From: Lactobacillus sp.
Lineage (GTDB): Bacteria > Bacillota > Bacilli > Lactobacillales > Lactobacillaceae
Length of the DNA stretch: 9,361 nucleotides
Reading direction: 5' to 3'
Assembly: GCA_003482405.1 (NCBI GenBank)
Contig: DMZB01000078.1
Coordinates: 1 to 9,361, forward strand
In this document: piece after piece, positions 1 through 6,148 of the stretch
Position numbering within the stretch: position 1 is the first letter of the stretch
Layout: every line of letters begins with the position of its first letter
The notes under the pieces: model-generated
What the model was told of the DNA's origin: nothing
Seen by the model: only the letters and a program-made list of their open reading frames with translations
The model's database searches: none
Made by a program: the position numbers and the translations under genes

Positions 1-807
1 GCTGTCACTGACCTGGTATTGGCTATCTTGGGCTGCTGAGTCCTCTTCATGACGATCTGCAATAATTTGGTTTTTATAAGCCGCAATCAGTTTGTCCTGT
101 TGTTTAATCGACTTTCTTTCGCCGACAATGGACTTTTTCAGAGAATCAACCGCATAATCCGTACGACTTCGTGCTTGCAACTTGTTGTCGATAAAGCCCT
201 TACGTTCATTGATAACAAACGTCGCCTTCGAAGAAGCTACAGCAGGTTTATAGCTCGAAGAACTGCTCGATTCTGCACCGCTCGACTGTGAAGAAGCCTG
301 TTGTTGCAACGCTTGAATATTTGGTTGTTTACTCGTGACAATAATTTGAATCCCTTGGTACCCAGGCTTTAAATGCTTCAGTACCAAAATAAAGTTGTTG
401 TTGGCCAACGGTAGCAATTCATAACGTACGCCTTGTGGCACCATCGTGGACACTTTAAAGTGAATAAACTCTGGATCAACAACTTGGGCAGTGGTGCCAC
501 TCAGTGACATACTAATAACCATGAATTGTTGATTCTGATTATACTGTCGAGATTGTAGCGTAATATTGGCAGCCCCATTTTGCCCACCCACTTGCTGAGC
601 TGTGCCGAGGGCACTGTCTGGAAAACGAGTGATTTTTGGCACCATACGCGTGTTAATTACTAATCCAATCATGATGCCAAGAATAATCGCTGGTAATAAA
701 AATTTCCGTAACCGGAAGTGATCTTCCAACCACTGATGAACCCGCCGCAGCCACGCCTGATACCGATGAACGCCTTTGGTGCAGATGTCAATGAATTGTT
801 TAAACAT
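1..807 (-). CDS. Single-pass membrane protein with extracytoplasmic domain, 3' end beyond window
   Basis: The reading frame is open from ATG at 807-805 to the window edge, giving 269 codons without a stop. The start overlaps the stop of the thioredoxin-like gene by 8 bp, suggesting translational coupling. The first 35 or so residues are rich in Lys, Arg and Trp. A hydrophobic segment follows at about residues 36-53 (FLLPAIILGIMIGLVI), then a probable extracellular part. That part has a beta-rich region to about residue 165, a Ser-rich linker (about 168-195) and a charged, probably helical stretch (about 210-255). The topology, with a short cytoplasmic N terminus, one membrane span and a large outside domain, fits a mating-channel scaffold or assembly protein. 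I recognise no named family, so that role is inferred from context only. Confidence 0.75.
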   Translation of the reverse strand, partial: MFKQFIDICTKGVHRYQAWLRRVHQWLEDHFRLRKFLLPAIILGIMIGLVINTRMVPKITRFPDSALGTAQQVGGQNGAANITLQSRQYNQNQQFMVISMSLSGTTAQVVDPEFIHFKVSTMVPQGVRYELLPLANNNFILVLKHLKPGYQGIQIIVTSKQPNIQALQQQASSQSSGAESSSSSSYKPAVASSKATFVINERKGFIDNKLQARSRTDYAVDSLKKSIVGERKSIKQQDKLIAAYKNQIIADRHEEDSAAQDSQYQVSDS

Positions 808-1261
808 GCAACCACCCCGCTGCAATCACCGTAGGTCGTATCCCAAAGATTTTTTTAATCTTTTTGCGATCGGTGCCTGAATACATGCGCACCGGTCTTC
901 CGTGATCACGCCATAGGATTTGTGGCTGGCCTTGCTTCAAGATCATAAATGTTGGCGTATGTCTAACCCCGAAACGTTTAAAATACTGCTGGTCATCTTT
1001 AGACGTAGCTTCGACAAACACCGTCTTTTGGGAAAAAGCACCCATCTTAACTAGTGTCTGAACCGACCGACAATCTGGACAACCATGTCTTTTAAACACC
1101 ACAACCGTTGCTTTGTCTGTTCCTTGGACGACTCGGCCAATTGCTGACGGCGAAGAGGTTTTCATCTCTTGCGTAACAAAATTAAAACTGACAGCACTGA
1201 AACCAAGCATCAGCAGAAGTCCCACAAATACTACTAACGTCTTCTTTTGATATTTAGTCAT
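800..1261 (-). CDS. Membrane-anchored thioredoxin-like protein (CPDC motif)
   Basis: This 153-residue protein has an N-terminal hydrophobic anchor at about residues 9-29. A thioredoxin-like fold follows: beta strand VVVFKRHG, active-site CPDC at 61-64, and the cis-proline loop HTPT at 101-104 in the expected place. It probably sits on the outer face of the membrane as a thiol-disulfide oxidoreductase or disulfide isomerase. Thioredoxin-like proteins of this kind occur in conjugation operons of Gram-positive plasmids and presumably help fold cysteine-containing surface components. The gene lies in the middle of the operon, with a strong ribosome binding site (GGGGGAAGGG) just before ATG at 1261 and an 8-bp overlap with the next gene. 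The C-terminal tail after about residue 140 is not part of the usual fold. The fold is well supported; the substrate is unknown. Confidence 0.85.
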   Translation of the reverse strand: MTKYQKKTLVVFVGLLLMLGFSAVSFNFVTQEMKTSSPSAIGRVVQGTDKATVVVFKRHGCPDCRSVQTLVKMGAFSQKTVFVEATSKDDQQYFKRFGVRHTPTFMILKQGQPQILWRDHGRPVRMYSGTDRKKIKKIFGIRPTVIAAGWLHV

Positions 1262-1273
1262 GTCCCTTCCCCC

Positions 1274-1645
1274 TTAATGACCAGACTCAGGATTGAGCGT
1301 ATATAGTGCCGGGTCAATCGCGATCCCAGAAGGTCGTATGACCGTTAAGTTGCGTCCGGAAATCACTTTATGAGCCGGATAAAAGTCCAGGCTTAAACCA
1401 GCCGTTAAATCATCACGTAACTTGCGATAGTTTTTGTTATGTCGAAGGTCGGACCAATTTAAACTGAGATTTTGCTTGCGCCATTCACTCGGTAGATAAC
1501 CCTCTTTAAGTGCCCACGTGATCGCGACATCTTCAGCAGGGCTAACAATAACCGGTTCATCAGCAAGCGCGTCATACTTGAACGAAACCACATAACACAG
1601 TTTGTTCAAACTATGGGCAGGCGTTTTATTTTTTGCTTTAAACAT
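1274..1645 (-). CDS. Unrecognised 123-residue protein of the small-gene operon
   Basis: No family is recognised. The protein is soluble in appearance, without a signal peptide or membrane span. It has a basic N terminus (MFKAKNKTP) and a mix of aromatic and charged residues, including SEWRKQNLSLNWSDLRHNKNYRKLRDDL near residues 53-80, which looks helical. The start at 1645 is supported by a good ribosome binding site (GGAGGGA) about five bases upstream. It is separated by only about 12 bp from the thioredoxin-like gene and 40 bp from the 82-residue gene, so it belongs to the same transcript. Any role in transfer or maintenance of the element is inferred only from position. Confidence 0.7.
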   Translation of the reverse strand: MFKAKNKTPAHSLNKLCYVVSFKYDALADEPVIVSPAEDVAITWALKEGYLPSEWRKQNLSLNWSDLRHNKNYRKLRDDLTAGLSLDFYPAHKVISGRNLTVIRPSGIAIDPALYTLNPESGH

Positions 1646-1685
1646 CTAATCCCTCCGTTAAAACAATTTACGCACTGACATCACA

Positions 1686-1934
1686 TCATTTGATTGCTGC
1701 CGGATCCGCTGGTTCTGGACTCGCACCACCTAAATAATGGTTTTCTAATTCATTCAGTTCCATAGCCGTGACCGTTGCCAAGATCCCCTGATGCTCAAGC
1801 GATGTTTTCTGTGCGAGGGCAATCGCATAATCGTAAGTGGCCAAATATAGGTACAGCTGTGCACCATGTGGTGAACGGCTCGTATCACCACTCACAATAA
1901 AAATCGGCCGTTCTTTAATTGCATCTGCTAACAT
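1686..1934 (-). CDS. Unrecognised 82-residue protein of the small-gene operon
   Basis: This is a small soluble-looking protein of no recognised family. Residues 8-27 (ERPIFIVSGDTSRSPHGAQL) look like a beta strand followed by a loop. The middle is alanine-rich and probably helical (LATYDYAIALAQKTSLEHQG), and the end is acidic and proline-rich (SPEPADPAAIK). The start at 1934 has AGAAAGG in front at a fitting distance. The gene sits between two operon members with short gaps (26 bp upstream, 40 bp downstream). The coding call rests on operon position, the ribosome binding site and a plausible composition rather than on homology. Confidence 0.6.
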   Translation of the reverse strand: MLADAIKERPIFIVSGDTSRSPHGAQLYLYLATYDYAIALAQKTSLEHQGILATVTAMELNELENHYLGGASPEPADPAAIK

Positions 1935-1960
1935 AATTTGCCTTTCTGGGTTTCAACCCA

Positions 1961-2320
1961 TTATCGATATGGAATCTTGTCTTCCGTGGTGGTGCCATTT
2001 GTAAACCAACTGCCAGTCTGAGTAGACCGAATCATTAAAAACTGTTGGTGATTAGAGGTCCGTTCATATTGGACATAAACACATTGTGTCCCGTCACTTT
2101 GCTTAGCTCTTGACACGTTGTTAATACGAGCATCAGTCGGCAAATTATATTCGGCCGTTGGCGACGACTCAGGTCGACCTGTCGACCAAAGATCAGAACT
2201 GACATTGGAAATAGCTACAAAAATCAACATGACCATCACTGCTGCCAGCAAACCCGATATAATTAACGTTCGTGTGCGCCCTGGCAAATAGCGCCGTAAA
2301 TTTAAAGTCTTTACCTGCAT
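1961..2320 (-). CDS. Small single-pass membrane protein with outside domain (119 residues)
   Basis: A basic N terminus (MQVKTLNLRRYLPGRTRT) is followed by a clear hydrophobic segment at about residues 18-38 (TLIISGLLAAVMVMLIFVAIS). The remaining roughly 80 polar residues are probably outside the cell. By the positive-inside rule the N terminus is cytoplasmic. The ribosome binding site AGGGAGAG lies just before ATG at 2320. The gene begins 9 bp after the end of the preceding 73-residue membrane gene. Two adjacent single-span membrane proteins, with the thioredoxin-like and large membrane proteins further on, suggest a membrane complex. No family is recognised. A 79-codon frame overlapping at 2193-2432 is judged a shadow. 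Confidence 0.7.
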   Translation of the reverse strand: MQVKTLNLRRYLPGRTRTLIISGLLAAVMVMLIFVAISNVSSDLWSTGRPESSPTAEYNLPTDARINNVSRAKQSDGTQCVYVQYERTSNHQQFLMIRSTQTGSWFTNGTTTEDKIPYR

Positions 2321-2329
2321 AGTCTCTCC

Positions 2330-2551
2330 CTAAAATCCCAGACGCGGCCAGTGCAGCGTGGGCAAAACCGCAAAAATCACGACCAGAATCAACAAAACTA
2401 CGATGATTACTAGTGCAACATTGGCTGCCCATTTCATAAACACACGCTCACGTGGAAAGTCGGCTAATTTGCCTTGAATCTGTTTCTGCTTTTCATGTTG
2501 CACATAGGCGGTTCGACTAATCTCATAAATTGGTCGCTGTTTAATGATCAT
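2330..2551 (-). CDS. Small C-terminally anchored membrane protein (73 residues)
   Basis: The first 40 residues are polar and charged (KQRPIYEISRTAYVQHEKQKQIQGKL). A strong hydrophobic span follows at about residues 41-64 (ANVALVIIVVLLILVVIFAVL), with a short tail. The ATG at 2551 shares one base with the TGA stop of the preceding gene (TGATG), a classic re-initiation arrangement. A GTG three bases further upstream at 2554 is an alternative start giving 74 residues. No strong independent ribosome binding site is visible, which fits translational coupling. The family is not recognised; small anchored proteins like this are common in conjugation operons. Confidence 0.65.
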   Translation of the reverse strand: MIIKQRPIYEISRTAYVQHEKQKQIQGKLADFPRERVFMKWAANVALVIIVVLLILVVIFAVLPTLHWPRLGF

Positions 2552-2997
2552 CACGCGTCACCCGTTACCTGCTTATTAGTCTTGTCACGACTAGATCGTC
2601 GTGAATGCTGATCTAGATGTTCCTCAGCCGTTTTCAACAGGCTCAGTTCCATTTGTTCATCCGACAAGGCCTTAACAAATTCAAACACCGGCAACGCCGG
2701 ACCATTGATCTGTGAAATAACACAGTCAATATACGGTAAACGATTCGGATCAATGGGTGCTTGCCCTTTGGCATTGATGCGCTGCGATTGACTGACGATC
2801 GCATACACACACACCACGCATAATTGACCAGTTTCATCAGGAGCCACCGCTAAGACGCCAGCACCTTCAGTCCAGCGCCGCATCTCTTTTTCTTCAACAG
2901 AAAAAATCGACTTGAGCACTGTCGGAACCCGCCAATAAATACGATGATCCCGATCGATAATGCCCGACTGACCCATCTTGAATCCATAGGCGATCAT
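2551..2997 (-). CDS. Unrecognised 148-residue soluble protein
   Basis: ATG at 2997 overlaps the preceding gene's TGA in an ATGA arrangement, indicating coupled translation. The protein appears globular and soluble. An N-terminal region with aromatic residues (DRDHRIYWRVPTVLKSIF, about 16-33) is followed by a beta-rich middle (GVLAVAPDETGQLCVVCVYAIVS, about 47-69). A helical part comes next (FVKALSDEQMELSLLKTAEEHLDQH) and then a basic tail (SRRSSRDKTNKQ). No catalytic motif or family is recognised. Met8 is a possible later start, but the overlap favours the first. The gene is part of the operon; its function is unknown. Confidence 0.65.
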   Translation of the reverse strand: MIAYGFKMGQSGIIDRDHRIYWRVPTVLKSIFSVEEKEMRRWTEGAGVLAVAPDETGQLCVVCVYAIVSQSQRINAKGQAPIDPNRLPYIDCVISQINGPALPVFEFVKALSDEQMELSLLKTAEEHLDQHSRRSSRDKTNKQVTGDA

Positions 2998-3287
2998 GAT
3001 GCGGCCCCCTTATTACCGTGATACAGCCCTTGACGCGCGAGCGTCTCTCTTACAGCCGGTCGGCTCTGTGCAGTCATTCTCGCAACGGCACGAATACTGT
3101 GTGTTTCAAACCAGCAAAAACGGACATAATTCGAATCACGTGCTAGCCTGTTTGGCGAACCAAGCCAAATTTGCCGACCAAGCCGCTTGATAGCGTTACA
3201 TTCAGAGCAATGTTCATCGTCGTGCTCGGAATCAAAAAATTCAGGGTGGTCACGCAATAAACGTTGTAAATCACTGATTGATGGCAT
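2994..3287 (-). CDS. Small protein with a possible helix-turn-helix (97 residues)
   Basis: The start is placed at ATG 3287, giving MPSISDLQRLLRDHPEFF, because GGGGA lies at a usable distance upstream and the overlap with the preceding gene is then only 17 bp. A longer frame to 3386 would overlap by 116 bp. Near residues 64-87 the segment SIRAVARMTAQSRPAVRETL has the spacing of a helix-turn-helix, and a CSEC pair lies near residues 28-31. This could be a small DNA-binding regulator of the operon or the element, but the helix-turn-helix assignment is only by eye. The stop overlaps the next start by 4 bp. Confidence 0.65.
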   Translation of the reverse strand: MPSISDLQRLLRDHPEFFDSEHDDEHCSECNAIKRLGRQIWLGSPNRLARDSNYVRFCWFETHSIRAVARMTAQSRPAVRETLARQGLYHGNKGAAS

Positions 3288-3687
3288 GTTGTCCAGTCCC
3301 CTTTGCTGCTTCTCGCTCCAAATACACGTACTGCTCGTCAGCTTTCCAATCATGGCCAAAATCTGGTGAAAAATACACTGTCCCAATGACTGGTTTTAAA
3401 TACCGCAAAACGCGCGTTATATTTTGCTCAAATAACGATGATGCGGACTGACTCAGCCCAATCGCCGGCGACTCACGCAAATAAGTTTTAAACGTGATTC
3501 TCGCCCACTCTCGTGATCCACGAGCATGATCAAGGACGGTTACTTTAAACATCACTGACCCCCGGCGAAAATAACCGACACGAGCCCGATACTGCCAAAA
3601 CCGCTCACCAGCATCCTGATCATCAACCGTCTTCACGAACCCAAACTCATGCAACCGAACCGCTGGAATATATGCTTTAACGATCAT
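3271..3687 (-). CDS. First gene of the operon, unrecognised 138-residue protein
   Basis: This soluble-looking protein has many aromatic and charged residues. Examples are MIVKAYIPAVRLHEFGFVKT at the start, ERFWQYRARVGYFRRGSVMFKVTVLDHARGSREWARITFKTYL in the first half and GTVYFSPDFGHDWKADEQYVYLEREAA near the end. The alternating pattern suggests a mainly beta fold. No family is recognised. ATG at 3687 is preceded by AGGGGA. It is the first gene of the - strand operon and lies 109 bp downstream of a Rho-independent terminator. Any promoter closer than that terminator would have to lie at 3690-3795, where I see no convincing one. Transcription may therefore depend on read-through of the terminator. 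Confidence 0.7.
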   Translation of the reverse strand: MIVKAYIPAVRLHEFGFVKTVDDQDAGERFWQYRARVGYFRRGSVMFKVTVLDHARGSREWARITFKTYLRESPAIGLSQSASSLFEQNITRVLRYLKPVIGTVYFSPDFGHDWKADEQYVYLEREAAKGTGQHAINQ

Positions 3688-3724
3688 AAAAATCCCCTAC
3701 CCCTTCGAACCTGTTACGACTGCC

Positions 3725-3766
3725 CAGAATGATGACGGTAAAAACCGCCTTTGGCGACACATTCTG
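3725..3766 (-). other. Structured 5' leader of the small-gene operon
   Basis: CAGAATG at 3725-3731 pairs with CATTCTG at 3760-3766 and encloses two mutually exclusive small stems: CGGT/ACCG at 3736-3747 and CGCC/GGCG at 3746-3756. In the - strand transcript the enclosed loop contains TGTCGCCAAA (3759-3750). The same 10-mer is in the antisense RNA of the rep region at 6371-6380. The structure is seen in the sequence; a regulatory role is inferred. Confidence 0.4.
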
Positions 3767-3795
3767 TCTTGCTGATCCTCAAACATGAAGGCACT

Positions 3796-3833
3796 AAAAA
3801 AGGGACTGCCAACGCTTTCACGTCAACAGTCCC
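3796..3833 (-). terminator. Rho-independent terminator or attenuator before the small-gene operon
   Basis: Read on the - strand, GGGACTG (3833-3827) pairs with CAGTCCC (3808-3802). The stem extends inward through TTGACG/CGTTGG with G-U pairs to about 13 bp, closed by a TGAAAG loop. Six T follow at 3801-3796. It points in the same direction as rep and the operon, so it could end the rep transcript or attenuate expression of the operon beginning 109 bp downstream. Confidence 0.75.
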
Positions 3834-4042
3834 GATGAACCACTGCATACACTCACACTCCAATTAACAGTTAACACACTCGGCAAAAGACATCCGGGGA
3901 ATAGAAGCCAACACAAGCTCTGGGGGGAACTAGTCGCCTCATGTGTTGCTAATTCACAAACCACTGCATCAAAGTGTCCTCAAGGCCTATCTAAAAGCAT
4001 TTCGGTGCACTACGACTAAGTGTAGAAAGTTAGTGAATTAAC

Positions 4043-4051
4043 TGCTAAAAT
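4043..4051 (+). promoter_or_regulatory. Extended -10 promoter candidate for the small RNA
   Basis: TGCTAAAAT matches the extended -10 form TGnTATAAT with one mismatch in the hexamer. No good -35 is seen 17 bp upstream, as is acceptable for extended -10 promoters. The predicted start, near 4058, falls at the first base of a perfect hairpin and leads to a terminator at 4173-4189. Confidence 0.45.
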
Positions 4052-4099
4052 AGAAGTGCTGTTGCTTACAACAACAGCGATCAGGAGTGCTTTCATGAA

Positions 4100-4127
4100 A
4101 ACGTAGTGAAGTACGTTTTCGTGTCAA
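4100..4127 (-). promoter_or_regulatory. Candidate - strand promoter P2
   Basis: TTGACA (4127-4122), 16-bp spacer, TACGTT (4105-4100). The -35 is perfect and the -10 is weak. The surrounding GCTTGGTTGACACG is an exact 14-bp repeat of the sequence around P1. The promoter lies within the candidate small RNA on the opposite strand and points to the small-gene operon. Confidence 0.35.
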
Positions 4128-4172
4128 CCAAGCTCTGCAATTCTGGTATTACCAGTACCCTTATTGCATCTT

Positions 4173-4189
4173 GGAGCACCCTTTTTTTT
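4173..4189 (+). terminator. Terminator of the candidate small RNA
   Basis: The 3' arm GGAGCAC is followed by CC and eight T. The 5' arm is GTGCTTT at 4087-4093 (with two G-U pairs), with the other stems enclosed, or alternatively the CTTGG-ended arm. The uninterrupted T run directly after a stem supports Rho-independent termination on the + strand. Confidence 0.55.
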
Positions 4190-4303
4190 AATGCCCTCGT
4201 GTACGAGGACCAACAATTAATTACGCAAAAATCGTAGCACGTAAAAAATTATTAAGCAATCACCAAATTTTAATTCATCTCACAAACCATGCAGTTTAAA
4301 GCC

Positions 4304-4353
4304 TTGACTGCGTCACTCAATTATCATAAAAACATTTATGCAATGACGGTCAA
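4304..4353. repeat. Imperfect inverted repeat, possible part of a transfer origin
   Basis: TTGACTGCGTCA at 4304-4315 is the imperfect inverse of TGACGGTCAA at 4344-4353, and CATAAA/TTTATG at 4325-4340 forms an inner perfect stem with a 4-base loop. AT-rich hairpins of this kind occur next to relaxase nick sites, in plasmid origins and as regulator sites. The sequence shows only the repeat. Confidence 0.4.
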
Positions 4354-4436
4354 AACCCCGAAACAACAAGGTTTACAATAAGAACATACGTTCGATAACC
4401 ACATCTTTAATATACGCCCAGCATGCATAAAACGCA

Positions 4437-4464
4437 ATCGTAAATTTTTAAACACGCGTGTCAA
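4437..4464 (-). promoter_or_regulatory. Candidate - strand promoter P1 downstream of rep
   Basis: TTGACA (4464-4459), 16-bp spacer, TACGAT (4442-4437). The -35 is perfect and the -10 matches the consensus in four of six positions. It would start a transcript near 4430 that runs toward the terminator at 3833-3796 and, if read through, the operon at 3687. Confidence 0.45.
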
Positions 4465-4518
4465 CCAAGCAAACTTTCTAAGACATAAACCCGTTAATGG
4501 CAATTTAGAGCACAAATT

Positions 4519-6030
4519 TTACGAGGTTAAGATTGCCTCTGGCACATCAAATAAATCTACTGCTTCAGCAACGGGTTCAACAGCGTCCGGTTGGCGATAC
4601 TTTTGAAGCTGGTCCTGGACATAGGCCCACCAGTCACTGGCGACCTTCAGACGCCGCGTCATGGCCGCTGTTAGAAGCATACTAATGGTTGCTAGTTCAG
4701 GCGCTTGTGAGCCTTTACCGGCCCGCATGATCAACTGTCCAGATTCACGTAGTTGCTTCAGAACTTTGTTCAGCGACCCAGCCGAGATCTTCAATGCATC
4801 ACGAATAGCCCGTGTACTCAACTGTACGCGGGCTTTCCCCTGTCCTCTGGCATTAATGAATTTTAAAACGTCGACCGCCCATTCAGACACATGTGAATAA
4901 GACCGCTCATTACGTGGCTTGGCGAACTTATACCAGTTACGACGATCAACGGTTTTAGCTACTTCAGGCACGTCCCAGGCTTCTAGCAGCGCTTGGATAT
5001 AATCCTTACGGGCACCAGCAAACTTACCGCTATAAGCGTCTCTGACCACTAGTTCAACGGCTCTTGCAGACAAAGGCAGCTCCAGACGTTCGTTAAATTC
5101 AATCAGTGAAACTAACGCAGCCTCTTCAGGGACGTTTGATGAATAGTTGGCCAACGCCAATGTAAACAATGTATTGTGCCGCCCAACATCCTGTCCACAG
5201 TCCGGACTAACGGCGGTACAACGAATTAAGCCCTGGTACCAGGACTGATCAATTTGTCGACGAGTAACCCGCCGAACACTATGTAAACCAATTTTGACCA
5301 GCTTGGCTTTTTGAGCTGCTTTCGTTTGTCGCATACTCCAGGACATCAAGTCATCAAAGGAATAGGTGCTGGTTGGATCAAACCAGATCGTATTCTGGTT
5401 AGTTGGCATACGAAATACACCTAACGCAGAGCAATGCAAATCAACGTTGGACAGGCTTTTTGATAGATACAATTTTAAATTATCAGCAATCTTCTCGGCC
5501 GTTGCGATCACAGGCATTGATCCGCTCTTACGCTTGGCCACAAACGCCGGCTCCTTGAGAACATAATAGATCTGATAACCACGATCAGTCTTCAGCATGA
5601 GCGTTGGGATCCCAGTGCCGCCTAACGTGTCCAAGACACTGGCATTATTAACATCTTCAGCATGCTTGTCACGTTCGTTAGCGTCTTCAAAATCCACGTC
5701 CACCACGAACGTGTTGATCTGGCTGATATTAGTTTTGTCCATGCCACGTAAGCTGTCTCGGTCACCATTGTAACCAAGCCAGACATGTGTGTTCGGCGTC
5801 CAGTGAGTGAACTCAGATTGGTGTTGTTGCAAGGCTTCAAGTGACGTCATGACCAAGCCATGACCACGTTTAAGCTGGCCCTTTGACCGAAAAACGGCCA
5901 CAGCACCCTTCTTATCGTTGGTTTCAGGAACCAGCGACACCACTTTCTTGCTATGTACTTGTTTGTAACGGTGCAGTGAATCATGCAAAATCAGCTCAAC
6001 TGCGCCCCATGAATTGTCGTAGGAAGGCAT
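4519..6030 (-). CDS. Primase-type replication protein (AEP + PriCT + winged helix)
   Basis: This 503-residue protein is probably the replication initiator of the element. The N-terminal half carries primase-polymerase (AEP) motifs: VVDVDFED with the metal-binding Asp pair at 111 and 113, the TDRGYQIYYVL strand at 148-158, and VDLHCSALGVFRMP at 196-209 with the third acidic residue. A PriCT-like helical domain follows at about 282-350, beginning GRHNTLFTLAL. The region at about 382-455 looks like a winged helix (STRAIRDALKISAGSLNKVLKQLRESGQLI) that may bind the origin. Similar proteins occur on plasmids and integrative elements of lactobacilli and streptococci. ATG at 6030 is preceded by GGAAAGGG. 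The leader carries an attenuator hairpin and is overlapped by an antisense RNA, so expression is probably tightly limited. No frameshift or missing motif is seen. Confidence 0.85.
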   Translation of the reverse strand: MPSYDNSWGAVELILHDSLHRYKQVHSKKVVSLVPETNDKKGAVAVFRSKGQLKRGHGLVMTSLEALQQHQSEFTHWTPNTHVWLGYNGDRDSLRGMDKTNISQINTFVVDVDFEDANERDKHAEDVNNASVLDTLGGTGIPTLMLKTDRGYQIYYVLKEPAFVAKRKSGSMPVIATAEKIADNLKLYLSKSLSNVDLHCSALGVFRMPTNQNTIWFDPTSTYSFDDLMSWSMRQTKAAQKAKLVKIGLHSVRRVTRRQIDQSWYQGLIRCTAVSPDCGQDVGRHNTLFTLALANYSSNVPEEAALVSLIEFNERLELPLSARAVELVVRDAYSGKFAGARKDYIQALLEAWDVPEVAKTVDRRNWYKFAKPRNERSYSHVSEWAVDVLKFINARGQGKARVQLSTRAIRDALKISAGSLNKVLKQLRESGQLIMRAGKGSQAPELATISMLLTAAMTRRLKVASDWWAYVQDQLQKYRQPDAVEPVAEAVDLFDVPEAILTS

Positions 6031-6052
6031 AGTTTGCCCTTTCCGCGAGCAG

Positions 6053-6085
6053 AAAAATAGCCTGCTAAATAAACCTAGCAGGCTA
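6053..6085 (-). terminator. Attenuator hairpin in the rep leader
   Basis: On the - strand TAGCCTGCTA (6085-6076) and TAGCAGGCTA (6067-6058) form a perfect 10-bp stem with an 8-base loop, followed directly by five T (6057-6053). It lies about 22 bases before the rep start, just ahead of its ribosome binding site, so termination here would prevent rep expression. On the + strand it lacks a T run. This is the layout of antisense-controlled transcriptional attenuation known from pT181- and pIP501-type plasmids. Confidence 0.8.
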
Positions 6086-6148
6086 AACTATTACGGAGTA
6101 TACATAAAACCATTCTGTATCCTTAAACGTATTCGACAAATTATGATT

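Larger units (their letters stand above)
4058..4189 (+). ncRNA. Candidate structured small RNA, about 132 nt
   Basis: The + strand sequence is packed with nested stems. GCTGTTG/CAACAGC lies at 4058-4078. A 12-bp stem around GAAAACGTA/TACGTTTTC lies at 4094-4123. CCAAG/CTTGG (4128-4132 with 4170-4174), TGCAA/TTGCA (4136-4140 with 4164-4168) and CTGGT/ACCAG (4143-4155) form a long stacked arm. Eight T follow at 4182-4189, and GTGCTTT (4087-4093) can also pair with GGAGCAC (4173-4179) to form the terminating stem. An extended -10 lies just upstream. The direction, opposite to rep and the operon, means it could also act as an antisense RNA against a long - strand transcript. No known RNA family is recognised. 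Confidence 0.55.
3834..4518. other. Gene-free region between rep and the operon
   Basis: No convincing protein gene lies here. The region holds the candidate small RNA at 4058-4189, two related - strand promoters (4464-4437 and 4127-4100) and an inverted repeat at 4304-4353. Other structures are a CCTCGT/ACGAGG mini-hairpin at 4194-4207, an 11-bp direct repeat AACCACTGCAT (3838-3848 and 3959-3969), and a distant inverted pair CAACACA/TGTGTTG near 3910-3951. Dense repeats between a replication gene and a transfer-like operon are typical of an origin of transfer, but no nick site is recognised. Confidence 0.5.

Noticed and set aside
49..291. An 80-codon + strand frame
   Set aside because: It is opposite a long - strand gene with a clear start, membrane span and operon context, and has no ribosome binding site of note.
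2193..2432. A 79-codon - strand frame overlapping two membrane-protein genes
   Set aside because: The two genes it overlaps have better starts and typical membrane segments; this frame is a shadow.
2996..3369. Two + strand frames of 60 and 64 codons
   Set aside because: They lie opposite the coupled - strand genes and lack ribosome binding sites and recognisable content.
4016..4096. A 26-codon hydrophobic frame on the - strand (MKALLIAVVVSNSTSILAVN...) opposite the small RNA, suggesting a type I toxin
   Set aside because: No Shine-Dalgarno site precedes it, its start lies in a stable hairpin, and it does not resemble the Fst-like toxins known from lactobacilli.
3690..4518. CRISPR array or tRNA gene in the gene-free region
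   Set aside because: The repeats are few, short and unevenly spaced, and no cloverleaf was found.
4661..5840. Several short frames within rep on both strands
   Set aside because: The rep frame has conserved primase motifs along its length, so these are shadows.
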